Assembly (NCBI RefSeq): GCF_009834365.1
Contig: NZ_CP041349.1
Location: 62,001-126,000, forward strand
DNA length: 64,000 nucleotides
Reading direction: 5' to 3'
Source of the DNA: Komagataeibacter xylinus
GTDB lineage: Bacteria; Pseudomonadota; Alphaproteobacteria; Acetobacterales; Acetobacteraceae
Part shown: piece by piece, positions 54,572-64,000 of the stretch
Numbering within the stretch: the first letter of the stretch is position 1
Layout of the letters: each line of letters opens with the position of its first letter
The notes under the pieces: generated by a model
What the model was told of the DNA's origin: nothing
What the model saw: only the letters and a program-made list of their open reading frames with translations
Databases searched by the model: none
Made by a program: the position numbers and the translations under genes

Positions 54572-55462
54572 CTATTCAGCAGGACGCCGCAGCAGCTTCG
54601 TCGCCGCATTGCTAGACGATAATGTTCCCGTGATGTAACGTGCGGCACGTTCAATGTCCGGAAACATAGTCTTCTCATTTATACCCAGCTTATCAAGTTC
54701 ATTGAGAATATTTCTTTTAGCATCGGCAGGGATGACGATGTGATTCACTCTAATCCGGTCGCCAGATCTTGATCCAATTTCGTCTTTTAAGCCGAATGCA
54801 AAAAAAGCTCCAGCCTGCGCCAGAATGCGTTTATTGTTCTGCTTGGGCTTTACTAGGATAATCGAATCCAGATCGGCAGGGTTGATCTCCCCCAGGAAGC
54901 CATTCTTTTCCTGCCTGATGAAATGAAGCAGTCTTTTGATAGATGTGCTATTATTGAACTTTTCCAAGTCTAAATTAGTGTCTATTTCGTTTTTATAATT
55001 CCACGAGAGGCGTGCTAGATTTGTGATACAACTCACAGTATCGCTGTCGAAGTATCGCACCCGTTGCTTAGGGACGCTAAGCACGACGACGTGCCCGTCC
55101 ATATTCCTCCTACTTTTCTCGCCTAGGACAGGTATAATCTGCTTGACCTTCTCGCACGCGAAATAGAGCGCCACCAGTGGATTCATCGTCACATCAAGCA
55201 ACCGCGTAGGTAGAGAGAAGTGCTGCATCCGTACTAACATCTCCAACGCGCTTGTATCTCGGTCGAAATCCTCGGGATGAGCAGCGATAAGTTCACGCAA
55301 AAGGATATGCTCATTTTTGCATGTGGCTGTCTTGCGAAAAATGGACGGGGTCAATCTGAAATCGGTACTGCCATGGCCGCGATAGGTCACGACCGCGTTT
55401 TTAGTAACTTTTCGGTTCAGGATGATCCCGACGAAATCTGTAACTGATTTAATAGGATTCAT
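54572..55462 (-). CDS. FRG-domain protein
   Basis: A 296-residue protein with an FRG domain. VVTYRGHGSTDFRLTPSIFR holds the R-G motif near residue 28, and MQHFSLPTRLLDVTMNPLVA followed by LYFACEK is the second conserved block. FRG proteins are frequent in defence islands and are suspected effectors, though their chemistry is uncertain. An AGAGGAAGG site precedes ATG 55462. The coding sequence is clearly more AT-rich than its surroundings, suggesting recent acquisition. It stands alone between the IS5+IS110 nest and a partial IS481, so any partner genes may have been lost. Confidence 0.82.
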   Translation of the reverse strand: MNPIKSVTDFVGIILNRKVTKNAVVTYRGHGSTDFRLTPSIFRKTATCKNEHILLRELIAAHPEDFDRDTSALEMLVRMQHFSLPTRLLDVTMNPLVALYFACEKVKQIIPVLGEKSRRNMDGHVVVLSVPKQRVRYFDSDTVSCITNLARLSWNYKNEIDTNLDLEKFNNSTSIKRLLHFIRQEKNGFLGEINPADLDSIILVKPKQNNKRILAQAGAFFAFGLKDEIGSRSGDRIRVNHIVIPADAKRNILNELDKLGINEKTMFPDIERAARYITGTLSSSNAATKLLRRPAE

Positions 55463-55668
55463 GTCCTTCCTCTGCGATATCTACAATAGTAGCTTGTGAC
55501 CGATCACATAAACATACACGACGGGCATGCGTAAAATGCTGGGACCGCGCATCATTAATTGCGCCGAGACGACATGACGATCGAGCACGGTTGACGAAAA
55601 TGATCCAATTCAGCACATGGCGGTCATCCATTAGGGGACGACCATGGCTCTTGAGATGGAATGGCTGC

Positions 55669-56073
55669 GTCAGGCAGACGTGACATCCCATGACGCCGAA
55701 AACAGCGATGCAGGGCTGAGCGTGTCAGATGCGGAATGGTGGCCTGCAACGCATAAAGACAATCGTCCAGCGGCAGTAAAGTATGTCGCCGGAAAGCTAC
55801 GACCATCGCTTCGTCCGTCTCGGACAGAACCGTTGAGCGCGGCTTTTGGTGACCGGTCTTCTGATCCTCGACAGTCGGATGATTCCGCCATTTCGCCACC
55901 GTTTTTGGATTGATCCCAAACTTCTCGCTCAGCGCCGAGAGCGAAGCCTGCGATCGCTGTATTGCTGCTCGCACCGCGTGCGTGGTCGTGGCGCTGCCAT
56001 GACGTATCTGTCCCATAATGCTTCCTTCCACTCGCGTGAAAATACCACACCATCAAACCCTGGGACTAAACAC
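55669..56073 (-). mobile_element. IS481-family element, truncated
   Basis: The first ~405 bases of the IS481 (right end at 56073, TGTTTAGTCCC read on the minus strand), covering the transposase N-terminus to MSRLPD. Homology stops abruptly at about 55669 and the frame runs on into unrelated DNA. A few substitutions separate it from the full copies. An IS5 element begins 3 bases away. Confidence 0.83.
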
Positions 56074-56882
56074 CTAGGTTCTATTGACAAAAGACGGTAG
56101 CCACAGTTTTACGGCTGCGAGGTTGAGAAAGGCGAGGAAAGATTTTCTTGTCTTGTCATAGCGTGTGGCGATACGTCGGAACTGCTTCAGCTTGTTGAAC
56201 ATCCGCTCGATACGGTTGCGATCCCGGTAACGACAGAAGTCGCAAGGGATATTCTCTGTGCGGTTTGAACGCGGCAGGATGACAGGAAGAATACCTCGGA
56301 AAAGCAGGTTCTCCCGTATCCTGTCACTATCATACCCTTTGTCGGCCAGAAGTCGGCGCGGTGTCACGACCGGCAGGTCCATCAGGGCATCAGCGCCGGA
56401 GTAATCAGAAATTTCACCGCCCGTCAGTTCAAATCCAAGAGGGCGTCCCTGACCGTCAGCGCGGGCGTGGATCTTGCTTGTAAAGCCGCCGCGGCTTCGA
56501 CCAAAGCCTTCCTTATGTGTCCCCCTTTTGCGCCAGCCGCCTGGCTATGAGCCCGAACGACCGTGCTGTCGATCATGTGCTGCCAGTCATCGGTCAGGCC
56601 AAGTTCGACCAGCGTTTCCAGTAGAGCGTCCCAGACACCCTGTTCTGCCCATCGACGGAACCGCACATAGACCGAGTTCCATTTTCCATAGCGCTCATGC
56701 ATGTCCCGCCACGGGCAACCGACGCGCAGGACATAAAACATTCCGTTGAGAAACAGACGGTTATCCTGTGCTGGCCGGGACCAGCGGCCACGTTCAGGCG
56801 GCAGAAGTCCGCCAATGATTGCCCATTCCTCGTCCGTCAGGTCGCCACGCATCCACAGGTCTCCGTAAAGACCAGTGTTCAA
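56074..56882 (-). CDS. IS5-family transposase, two frames
   Basis: Frame one starts at 56882 (MNTGLYGDLWMRGDLTDEEW) and contains WQHMIDSTVVRAHSQAAGAK with the first catalytic Asp. Frame two contains LLADKGYDSDRIRENL and RNRIERMFNKLKQFRRIATR. They meet near 56520 at a run following GCAAAAGGGGG, a likely frameshift site. The second frame has no stop inside the element: its TAG (complement of 56074-56076) lies in the flanking target sequence, as for the IS481 copies. Confidence 0.78.
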
Positions 56883-56925
56883 TCACGTCCAGGCCAGTCT
56901 GAAAAGGCCTTTTGTCAACAGAACC
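56077..56925 (-). mobile_element. IS5-family insertion sequence (IS427-like), 849 bp
   Basis: Ends GGTTCTATTGACAAAAG (56077) and its near complement CTTTTGTCAACAGAACC (to 56925), flanked by TA on both sides. It contains two transposase frames. A strongly decayed relative lies at 57238-57930. Confidence 0.85.
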
Positions 56926-57237
56926 TAACGTTTGAAGCGTAGTGGGGTATAAATGGCACTTATCAAATACCAAATGGCGTAGACGCTGAACCGTGTGTAA
57001 AGTAACGATTGGCGTCGGTTTTAATTCTCTTGATTTTATTAGGCTTTGACCGATGACTGCACCGGTAAAGCCCCGAGAGGACTCTGTTGATCCCCTGACC
57101 TGAGGTGGCTTGCGGCACGCCGCTGGAATGTAAACCCTGCATACCGGTTTTTGGCCCTCGCAGCGATCTGTGACGTGGCCAGCCTGATGGATGCGGCTGG
57201 CGTGGATAGTATAAACCGCCAGACATTGCATGACTAG
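56926..57237. other. Gene-poor stretch
   Basis: I see no supported gene between the IS5 element and the IS5 relic. Open frames here lack start signals and family features. Confidence 0.4.
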
Positions 57238-57930
57238 GTTGCGCTGACAAAAGACCGATTGGTCTGGAGAAAGATCTGTTTCACTGGTTGCTTTGGCAAA
57301 GCAGCGTAGTGTAACAGATGTGGTACAAGACGATCTACCGGATTAGGAATGGACAATAATTGGTCCGCATTCTTCTGCCTGAATGCGGACGTTGGGCTCG
57401 ACCAGCCTGAGACAACCGCCTGTTCCTGAATTGCATTCTGCGTGTCCCGCGCATTGGATGCCCCCGACGGGACATGCACGAACTCTACGGCAAGTGGAAC
57501 TCCTTGTATGTCCGGTTTCGCCGTTAGGCCGAACAGCGGGAAGGATGGGACGCCCTACTGCAAACCTTGGTGGATCTGGACCTGACCGACGACCGGCAGC
57601 ATATGCTCGACAGCACCGTTGTCCGCGCCAGTTCGCAGGCCGCAGGAGCAAAAGGGCGCTTATCCGGAAGGTTTTGGTCGATCACGCGGTGGCTTTACGA
57701 GCAAGATTCATGCCTAATGTTACGATGAGGAACGTCCGCTCAACTCTGATCTCATAGGGGAGCAGGTCTCAGACTGTAAAGCCAAATGTGCCCTGGTGAA
57801 ACTGCCGACTTCAAATCCCAGGGCCATGCTGGCTGATCGGGGTATGACAAGCGACAGTTTCCGTCGGGATCTGCTACTGCACGGTATTTTTCTGGTCATT
57901 CCATCACGCAAAGGCCGAAGTGCATCGCAG
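57238..57930 (+). pseudogene. Decayed IS5-family element
   Basis: It starts with a degenerate end (GTTGCGCTGACAAAAGACCG) resembling that at 56077. Pieces on the plus strand read WDALLQTLVDLDLTDDRQHM, then LDSTVVRASSQAAGAKG and FRRDLLLHGIFLVIPSRKGR in shifted frames. Multiple indels make it inactive. Confidence 0.7.
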
Positions 57931-57971
57931 AAAACAGACTGGCGAAGGATTACATCCTGTCATACCGCATT

Positions 57972-58211
57972 TTATTCTAAAATTTTAACCTGACCCGTAG
58001 AATTTACTGAAAGATGCACATTCGCGTTTTTTAGAGCGCCCTTTACAAAGTTTTCGTCAGCTTCATATAATGAATACGAACCAGATTGTTGACCATTGTT
58101 TAATTCAGCAACATATTTCCCTGCATCAATTGTTCCGGCAGGAGATTTATCGGAAAGATATATTTCTATTGATTCCGGGACGATGAGATTAATTGAGTAG
58201 ACATTCATCAT
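57972..58211 (-). CDS. Small hypothetical protein, low GC
   Basis: A 79-residue protein (MMNVYSINLIVPESIEIYLS) behind a strong AAAGGAG site six bases before ATG 58211. It is acidic, predicted to be mixed alpha/beta and much more AT-rich than nearby DNA. I recognise no family. Its position amid IS debris and base composition suggest horizontal origin. It could be a small immunity protein, antitoxin or phage-derived protein, but nothing in the sequence decides this. Confidence 0.6.
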   Translation of the reverse strand: MMNVYSINLIVPESIEIYLSDKSPAGTIDAGKYVAELNNGQQSGSYSLYEADENFVKGALKNANVHLSVNSTGQVKILE

Positions 58212-59264
58212 ATGTTCTCCTTTTTTACAATTTCACTCCTTATGTCTATCTAGCGTTATGTTTTTTTACCATCATCATTTTGGCAAGTCTGCCATTATCT
58301 AGCACTACTTAGACAGGAAAACAGAGCCGTTGGTGCTATCACTCCATCTGCTCCTGCTTGATATTTCGACGGTATATCTGGCACGTCTGAGACAAGTTGG
58401 CGTTCCAATGGAACAACAGGGCTCCAAGACCACGCCGGAGATCGGTATCGACGAGATCGACCACCGCTGTGCCGCAGGTATCGGCTTCGGCTACGGTGGA
58501 TGCAGGCTACTAGGTGCTGAGTGGGGGAGCCTGCAGCCAGGCAGTGGCGGTTACCGCGCGTCACTCCAGCCAACAGGATCCGATGTCTCCAAGCGAGAAA
58601 TACGGGTCATTCCGCGTTCATCCGTTATTGCAGCAGCTGCCGGTTTATGCCTATAAGCTGCCGGAAACTGTTACACTGCGCGGGGTCAACTGGCGTCGTC
58701 GAACCATGCATGGTTTAGCAGCCCGCTTTGCAGCCATGCGGATCCGCATGGCAAAGGGTTCGTCTAGCGTATCTGTGACCAGACAAACCAGCATATGCTT
58801 GGGATGGAAGTTTAACTGATTGGCGAGTACTGCTCCATTGCAGAAGAGAGAGATTACCTGTCCGATCCACCTGCCGATTCATTGCTCAGGTTTTTTGCTG
58901 CCCCAATCAAGGCCCGATGGCCTAACGAACAAACGTATCATTAACTCAAAAAGGTATTAAGCCTCGATCACTTTGAGCGGGCGATCGTGTGCAGGCTTGC
59001 ACCGATATGGCATATCCTATGGAGGTCTTCGATTGCATAGCTCTCAGTGCGTTCCGCCAAAAAAAGCATTAGACCAGCAGCCTACAAGTTGTCAGTTTGT
59101 TGGCATAACAAAACTTATGGGATTTACAAGTTTGATTGTTCGGGAAGGCAACCAATGATACTTGCGATTAGCGGACAGCAAGATACCCCGTCTCGCCGCG
59201 TGACAAGGTAATCATGCCAAAACGCATGGGCATATCCAATTGGAATCCTTGTCATGGACAGACC
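58212..59264. other. Debris region, possible IS701-type transposase relic
   Basis: No intact gene. Around 58380-58510 the plus strand reads ARLRQVGVPMEQQGSKTTPE and GIDEIDHRCAAGIGFGYGGC, which faintly resembles the middle of an IS701-like transposase (from memory). The rest has short unsupported frames only. Confidence 0.35.
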
Positions 59265-59304
59265 GCCTCATATATAATCCCATTCTATGGTCAATATATG
59301 AGGC
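59265..59304. promoter_or_regulatory. Operator-like palindrome ahead of the Xre-RES module
   Basis: GCCTCATATAT (59265-59275) and ATATATGAGGC (59294-59304) are perfect 11-base inverted repeats 18 bases apart, ending 8 bases before the antitoxin start. Autoregulation at such dyads is usual for Xre-RES pairs. Confidence 0.65.
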
Positions 59305-59312
59305 AACCTGTC

Positions 59313-59708
59313 ATGTCCGAGACCACGTTTCTCTACTGACGCCTACGATCCGTCCGGACTGATCGCGGCCGAACGGCTGAGTAGCATGCTGCATATCACT
59401 CGTGGCGAACTGGCTGCCACCCTGGGCCTGTCCCGCGACGCCGTCTCCAAAAGTGCCCGCCTCGGCCGCCCCACCACCCAGGCGAGGCTGCGCGACATGG
59501 TCGAGATCCTCAATCGTGTCCGGCCATGGGCGGGCTCAGCCCAACAGGCTTTCGCATGGTATCGGTCACAGCCCCTGCCCTCCTTCGGTGATCAGACTGC
59601 CGAGGCGCTCGTTCGGGAAAGATACGCCGACGCCGTCCGGCGCGCTATCTCGATCGGATTGCAACCGGCGGTTACGCGCGAGGTTTACCGGACGGGTGTT
59701 CCGGGCTC
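59313..59708 (+). pseudogene. MbcA/ParS/Xre-type antitoxin, frameshifted
   Basis: From ATG 59313 (MSETTFLY) a frame change leads to YDPSGLIAAERLSSMLHITR, GELAATLGLSRDAVSKSARL (the Xre-like helix-turn-helix) and the toxin-binding domain (WYRSQPLPSFGDQTAEALVR, ERYADAVRR). An extra GC near 59644 shifts the end away from the expected YLDRIATGGYA. Two lesions make it unlikely to be functional. It preceded the RES toxin gene in one operon. Confidence 0.78.
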
Positions 59709-60186
59709 ATAATCCCCGCTGGTCTTTCACCCCACTGTCAGGCGACGGTGCGGCGCTTCATGGAGGCCGGTTCAACCTGGACGGCACACCTGCCCTTTAC
59801 ACATCTCTGCGGATGGAGACTGCCTGGCTCGAGGCCCAGCAAGGCTTCCCGTTCAAGCCTCAGCCCTTGACCATCTGTGGCTATGACGTCGATAGCGAAC
59901 CCGTCCTCGATCTGACCGACCCGTCCAATCTTGATAATCGCGGTTTCTCCTCCCCTGCCCCTGGGAAGATCTTGCCGATCAGGGCAAGATGCCGCCCTCG
60001 TGGGAACTCGCAAAAATGCTCACAGCCAATGGTGTGGCTGGCATCATCGTCCCGAGTTTTGCCCCCGGAGCAATGGAAAATGACAGGAAGCTGGTCTTCT
60101 GGCAGTGGTCAGACAGTCTACCCTCCCGCGTAACCGTCATCGACGATGAAAAGCGTTTGCCAGCAACCGCAACGTCATGGTCGTAA
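59685..60186 (+). pseudogene. RES-domain toxin, frameshifted
   Basis: The frame gives RVFRAHNPRWSFTPLSGDGA and ALHGGRFNLDGTPALYTSLR, the R...GGR..G..aLY signature of RES NAD+-targeting toxins, up to EPVLDLTDPSNL. A frameshift near 59960 moves the rest (WEDLADQGKMPPSWELAKML and GVAGIIVPSF) to another frame ending 60186. The normal start codon (GTG/ATG before RFTG) also seems lost. RES toxins degrade NAD+ or ADP-ribosylate PRPP synthetase. This copy is inactive, consistent with decay of its antitoxin. Confidence 0.8.
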
Positions 60187-60330
60187 ACCGAGAATAAATG
60201 AAGGACTTGCGACGATATTAGTCGGTTAAAAGTCCCAACGGAAGCCATTGGGACCATTACGTCACGTCGATCACCAACCATAACAACGGGCGCCCCTCTT
60301 TTTGAGGAGCGACAAACAACCAAGCGGCAA

Positions 60331-61749
60331 TTATGCATTCCGTCCTGTAAATGCGTTCATATGAGCCTGAATTTCGAGAGATGCCTCTCCAACGGTCGAC
60401 GGGTACGTTTGAGCAGTAGTCATCGCCGCGACGCGCTTGTTGTGAAGCGCGAGATCAGCGCCAGCGGTTGGCAATTGTCTAGCTGCCTGCGCCAGACTGA
60501 TCTGAAGGCTGTTTAAAGGCTCTTTGACGGCATCAATCGAATCACGCATCGAATAAGACGTTGAAGCCTGAACGCTGCTTGGACCTTGATTGTCAGGTGT
60601 TTTAAGAAGCTCATCAAGAAAGTCCGGCGCTGCCTGGTCACGTTTGGTTAGAGAACGAATACCAAATAGTTTTCTAAGTGTCGCTATTATTGTCGTATGA
60701 TCGTAAGGGGTATTGCCTTGTGGCCTGAATACGTGACCCGGCTTTACATATGGTGAGATGATTATTGCAGGGACACGGACACCGAAGTAATCAAAATTAA
60801 AACCATCTTGATGTTTATCGTCGGGTGATACTGCTGCTGGTGGAGTCACATGATCATAACATCCTCCGTGTTCATCGTAGGTAATGATTAAAAGTGTCTT
60901 ATCCCATAAGGGACCATTGCGAACCGCATTATAGACCGATGCAATGAGTTCCTCCCCGTATACGACATCGTGCGCCGGATGCTGGTCATTGGGCATCTTT
61001 CTCAAAATGGGGTGAGCAAAATATCGCGGCTCGATGAAACTATACGCGGGTAAAGTCCCTTTTCTCGCATCATTCTCAAACTCCTCAAAATATTTGAAAT
61101 TCGAGAGCGAGAATTCCCAAAGAGAGGACAAAGTCGTCGATTGCGCAAAGTCATGAAAATATATTTTCCAATCCTTATGAACCTCCCTTAATCTGTTGAA
61201 TACGGTGGGCATTTCAAACGGGAGCTTGTCCGGATAGTTATTGACCCATCCACCAGACGTGCCCGTATGCGCAAAGATACGGTTTGGCCATGTCTGACAT
61301 GGCGCAGATGCATGCCAACGGTCTGAAATGCCGAATTCCCGACCCAGCGTCGTCAATACAGGTAGCTGATCGGGGGTGAAGAAATGCATGACTGACTCAG
61401 GACTACGCGAACCCGGGCGATCAGGCTGGGCCATATAATTATCTACGAATCCTGACATGTCTGGTAATTTCGAAGCCAAGCTGCCCTTTTCCTGGCGTCC
61501 ATGAATCTGTTCGTAAATGTCTTTAAATGATTCACCGGGATCAGGATCTGGAATGCGCACCACCTGACGGTCGGTTCCGTCCGTAGTCCACACGGCTATC
61601 GATTCGACGGAGCCGTCCGGATGATGCCAGGGATTAGTCTCCGTTCCCGTTAGTCGGTCGATCGGATCGGTGGACGATGGCGACTGTCCAAACATACTAT
61701 CGAATGACCGATTTTCTAGCATTAATACAACTACGTGCTCAATACCCAT
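60331..61749 (-). CDS. Phospholipase C/acid phosphatase-like phosphoesterase
   Basis: A 472-residue protein of the phosphoesterase family that includes non-haemolytic phospholipase C and AcpA. Metal and substrate motifs are present: VVLMLENRSFDSMFG at the start, TYDEHGGCYDHVTPP near 300 and NTPYDHTTIIATLRKLFG near 370. Unlike secreted members it has no signal peptide; it starts directly MGIEHVVVLMLENRSFD. AAGGAG precedes the ATG. GC is lower than that of region 2. It stands alone; a role as a lipase effector or in phosphate release is possible. Confidence 0.85.
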   Translation of the reverse strand: MGIEHVVVLMLENRSFDSMFGQSPSSTDPIDRLTGTETNPWHHPDGSVESIAVWTTDGTDRQVVRIPDPDPGESFKDIYEQIHGRQEKGSLASKLPDMSGFVDNYMAQPDRPGSRSPESVMHFFTPDQLPVLTTLGREFGISDRWHASAPCQTWPNRIFAHTGTSGGWVNNYPDKLPFEMPTVFNRLREVHKDWKIYFHDFAQSTTLSSLWEFSLSNFKYFEEFENDARKGTLPAYSFIEPRYFAHPILRKMPNDQHPAHDVVYGEELIASVYNAVRNGPLWDKTLLIITYDEHGGCYDHVTPPAAVSPDDKHQDGFNFDYFGVRVPAIIISPYVKPGHVFRPQGNTPYDHTTIIATLRKLFGIRSLTKRDQAAPDFLDELLKTPDNQGPSSVQASTSYSMRDSIDAVKEPLNSLQISLAQAARQLPTAGADLALHNKRVAAMTTAQTYPSTVGEASLEIQAHMNAFTGRNA

Positions 61750-62353
61750 TGATTTCCACTCCTTTTATTTTTTACACCATTTAATAAGTCATATATCAGA
61801 AAGTTATTTTCTTTTATCTTGTAAATCATACAAATCTCCCGGACCCGAAACCCACGTCTCAGTCATTGATCAAGTCCCAGTTCCCAATGATCACGGGCTG
61901 ACTGCCCCGCCCAACAGAATGCCAAAAGCCCCCGAATATTGTTACAGTACCAGCTATACTCATACACTAGTTTGTGGGAACTCCGCTAATCCCCTTTTTT
62001 AAACGGGTGACACAAGAGAATGTAGAGAACAAGCCCGCAGTTTCTGTACAGACACTAGCTCGGCATATCCGCGTTGCCCTTCTCCCAACAGTATATCCCG
62101 CGTGGCGACGCCACGTAACCCCTGATGGTTAGAGACAGAGATCCAGTCGCAGAAACTGGCCATGACCAAATCGGGTCCCACACCGATGACGCCTCCTTGA
62201 GGCACGTTTTCATATCCAATCAATAGGGTAACGGCTTCAGACCCTTTACTCTTCCTTCGGCTCGACTGCGGATGTACCATGACATTCTAAATGTCTGACC
62301 GAGACGCCTCTTCTTCCTCGTCTTTACCCGTTGCGTCCATCGGGAGAGACCGC
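61750..62353. other. Gene-poor stretch
   Basis: No supported gene. A 93-codon open frame on the minus strand (61999-62280) has no ribosome site or recognisable motif. The region upstream of the copper ATPase fragment may hold its promoter. Confidence 0.4.
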
Positions 62354-62878
62354 ATGTCAGGAAAACAGCAGATGGACGGTCAGCATACGTCCACATCTGG
62401 TGCCGTTTGGAGCTGTCCGATGCATCCGGACATCAGGGAAGCGCATCCCGGCAAATGCCCGATATGCGGTATGACACTTCAGCCGATGAGCAGCCCCGAT
62501 ACTATGGAACCAAAGAAGGGAATGGGCCACGACCAGGCGATTCATGATATGGCCTGCCATGATCAGAACCGCCATGCGCCCCAGACCGCTGCCTGGCCGC
62601 CTACTGGTGGCCACACGATCTGGACATGCCCCATGCGTCCGCAGATCCGGCAGGACCATCCTGGAAACTGCGCGCTTTGCGGCATTGCGCTGGAGGCGGA
62701 GGAACCGACCGAACAGCCTGACGACAATTCGGAGCTGAAGGACTTCACGCACCGCCTGATCGTGGCCCCCGTTCTTGCCATCCCACTCACGGTCGTCACC
62801 AATGCGCTTAGGCTCGGCGCCCTACGGACCCGCACCATGCTGGTTCCATATAGTTGGTCCGCTATCTCCCTCATCTAA
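62354..62878 (+). pseudogene. Copper-translocating P-type ATPase, N-terminal fragment
   Basis: About 174 residues starting MSGKQQMDGQHTSTSGAVWS behind GGGAGAG. Two heavy-metal-binding motifs of the YHS/CopB type occur: WSCPMHPDIREAHPGKCPIC and WTCPMRPQIRQDHPGNCALC. They are followed by NSELKDFTHRLIVAPVLAIP, the beginning of the first membrane helix. The frame then stops and the membrane and catalytic domains (DKTGT) are absent. The full protein would be about 800 residues. An in-frame ATG at 62291 is an alternative start. Confidence 0.8.
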
Positions 62879-63265
62879 GACGCGCCGCCGCCCGTCTAAC
62901 CTGCTCGGGAGCGGACGTTCGTGGTCTTAGTCCATCGCATCTCTTCCGACGAAACCTTCGATCCAGCGTCGCGTCAGGTAGACCATGAAGCTTTGCACGA
63001 GTTCCGCACGCGTGGGCGCGTGGCATATGTCAGGCGCACGACGTGGAGCGACATCTCCTCGGTACGCCAGTCGCGCACGGTCTCAACGACACGGCCGTCC
63101 GCCCATCTCTCGTGTCCCATGAAGCCGTGATCGCCGTGCCCCGCGCTGTAGGATGTCAGCCACGGTGCTCGGGCAAGCCATACACGCGGCTACTCGATGT
63201 CTTCCGACCTCGTCCATACAGTCGGCAAGCGCTTCGCCAAGGCGCACCTTAAAAGTGCCCAGCTA
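62879..63265. other. Gene-poor stretch
   Basis: No supported gene between the ATPase fragment and the IS5-family element. It may be degenerate sequence from the deleted ATPase locus but I cannot show this. Confidence 0.4.
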
Positions 63266-64000
63266 CGGTGTGTCGTCAGTTAAGCAGGATCATGATTGAG
63301 GCGAACTGCACGGCTGCAAGGAATGTTGACTTCAGTTTATCGTAGCGGGTTGCGATAGCGCGAAACTGCTTGAGTTTATTGAAAAACCTCTCAACAAGGT
63401 TTCGTTCGCTGTAAAGGGAAAAATCGGTTTTCCGTCGTGTTGTTCTGTTGCGTTTTGGCGGGATGACCAGGGTAATCCCGCGCTGTATCAGCCGATCGAT
63501 CAACCTGTCCGCGTCATACGCCTTGTCAGCAAGGAAAGCATCCGGGTCGATGTTTTCCAGAAGCGGTTCCGCTTGGGTGATATCTGCGTCCTGTCCCGGT
63601 GTGATGCCGAGTTCCACCGGATTGCCCAGAGCGTCGCAGATGGCATGGATCTTTGTAGTCAACCCGCCTCGTGATCGTCCGATGGCCTGATCCGTGCCCC
63701 TTTTTTGAGAGCTCCGGCACTATGCTGATGCGCCCGGACAATTGTGCTGTCGATCATCATGTATTCGTTGTCGTGATCAGCGGCCAGATAACGAAATATC
63801 CGTTCGATGACACCGCTTTCACACCAGCGGCGCAGACGCCGGTGCACGTTTTTCCAGTCCCCGAAACGGGCAGGAAGGTCGCGCCATGGAATGCCCGCGC
63901 GATAGCGATACAGTACCGCCTCCACGAACAGACGGTTGTTCGCCGCAGTGCCGCCGACATAACCCTCACGACCGGGGAGAAGATCCTTTATCCGCTCCCA
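63266..64000 (-). mobile_element. IS5-family insertion sequence (IS427-like), cut by the window end
   Basis: The left end CGGTGTGTCGTCAGTTAAG resembles that of the element at 11313. Its transposase is close to the one at 11327-12077. The right end lies beyond position 64000. Confidence 0.8.
63276..64000 (-). CDS. IS5-family transposase, two frames, partial
   Basis: The first frame enters from the window edge (FVEAVLYRYRAGIPWRDLPA, YMMIDSTIVRAHQHSAGALK). The second covers GLTTKIHAICDALGNPVELG, FLADKAYDADRLIDRLIQRG and RNLVERFFNKLKQFRAIATR, ending MILLN at 63276. The frames meet near 63700 at a CAAAAAAGGGG run, the same slippery arrangement as the element at 11313. The 5' end is outside the window. 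Confidence 0.8.

Noticed and set aside
61999..62280. 93-codon minus-strand frame
   Set aside because: No ribosome site and no recognisable domain; could be chance.
1..64000. CRISPR arrays, complete tRNA or rRNA genes, replication origin
   Set aside because: No regularly spaced repeats, complete cloverleaf, rRNA segment, iteron cluster or replication initiator was seen.

Overview
The window is a mosaic accessory region, probably from an acetic acid bacterium (Acetobacteraceae) plasmid or genomic island. This is inferred from moderately high GC, an alphaproteobacterial-type LexA box (GAAC-N7-GAAC) ahead of imuA-imuB-dnaE2, and a dense set of IS5, IS481, IS110, IS3 and IS630 elements and relics. 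No replication, conjugation, rRNA or complete tRNA gene was seen, so plasmid versus chromosome cannot be decided.

Region 1 (0-3 kb): a hypothetical gene and a toxin-antitoxin module (MbcA/ParS-like antitoxin, vapB, vapC). A diverged second copy of the module lies at 24.3-25.6 kb, next to the 3' end of a large serine recombinase.

Region 2 (3-31.5 kb): a run of nine regulator/oxidoreductase cassettes, most divergently arranged. Regulators are AraC (3), LysR (3), TetR (2) and MarR (1). Their partners are NmrA-like and classical short-chain dehydrogenases, a flavin monooxygenase, an FMN reductase, a beta-hydroxyacid dehydrogenase, an amidohydrolase, a SnoaL-like protein and an aldo-keto reductase. 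Several are broken by IS insertion, internal deletion or loss of one G in a G run. A diverged ~400 bp repeat with a tRNA-3'-end-like segment and a terminator occurs near each end (2.4 and 31.6 kb). A 146 bp MITE occurs at 18.7 and 32.1 kb.

Region 3 (32-35.2 kb): nested insertion sequences. An IS5-family element carries a chimeric IS5/IS110 deletion derivative in its coding region and an IS110-family element in its right terminal repeat. An equivalent IS5+IS110 nest lies at 52.3-54.4 kb.

Region 4 (35.2-42.2 kb): the most interesting locus. One arm encodes an AAA+ ATPase with a C-terminal helix-turn-helix, a subtilisin-like (S8) protease and a truncated DCL/DUF3223-like protein. The opposite arm encodes an alpha/beta hydrolase (one-base frameshift), a caspase-like peptidase and a protein of unknown function, with overlapping stop/start codons. 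Both outer ends are cut by IS elements. It looks like a two-protease conflict (phage defence or cell-suicide) system.

Region 5 (42.2-54.4 kb): an IS3 and an IS630 relic, then an SOS block (HMCES/YedK-type peptidase divergent from imuA-imuB-dnaE2 with a LexA box), followed by a second, apparently identical IS481 copy and the IS5+IS110 nest.

Region 6 (54.4-64 kb): a lone FRG-domain protein between IS elements, IS debris, a small low-GC gene, a decayed Xre-RES toxin-antitoxin pair with its operator palindrome, a phospholipase C-like phosphoesterase, a truncated copper P-type ATPase and an IS5-family element running off the end.
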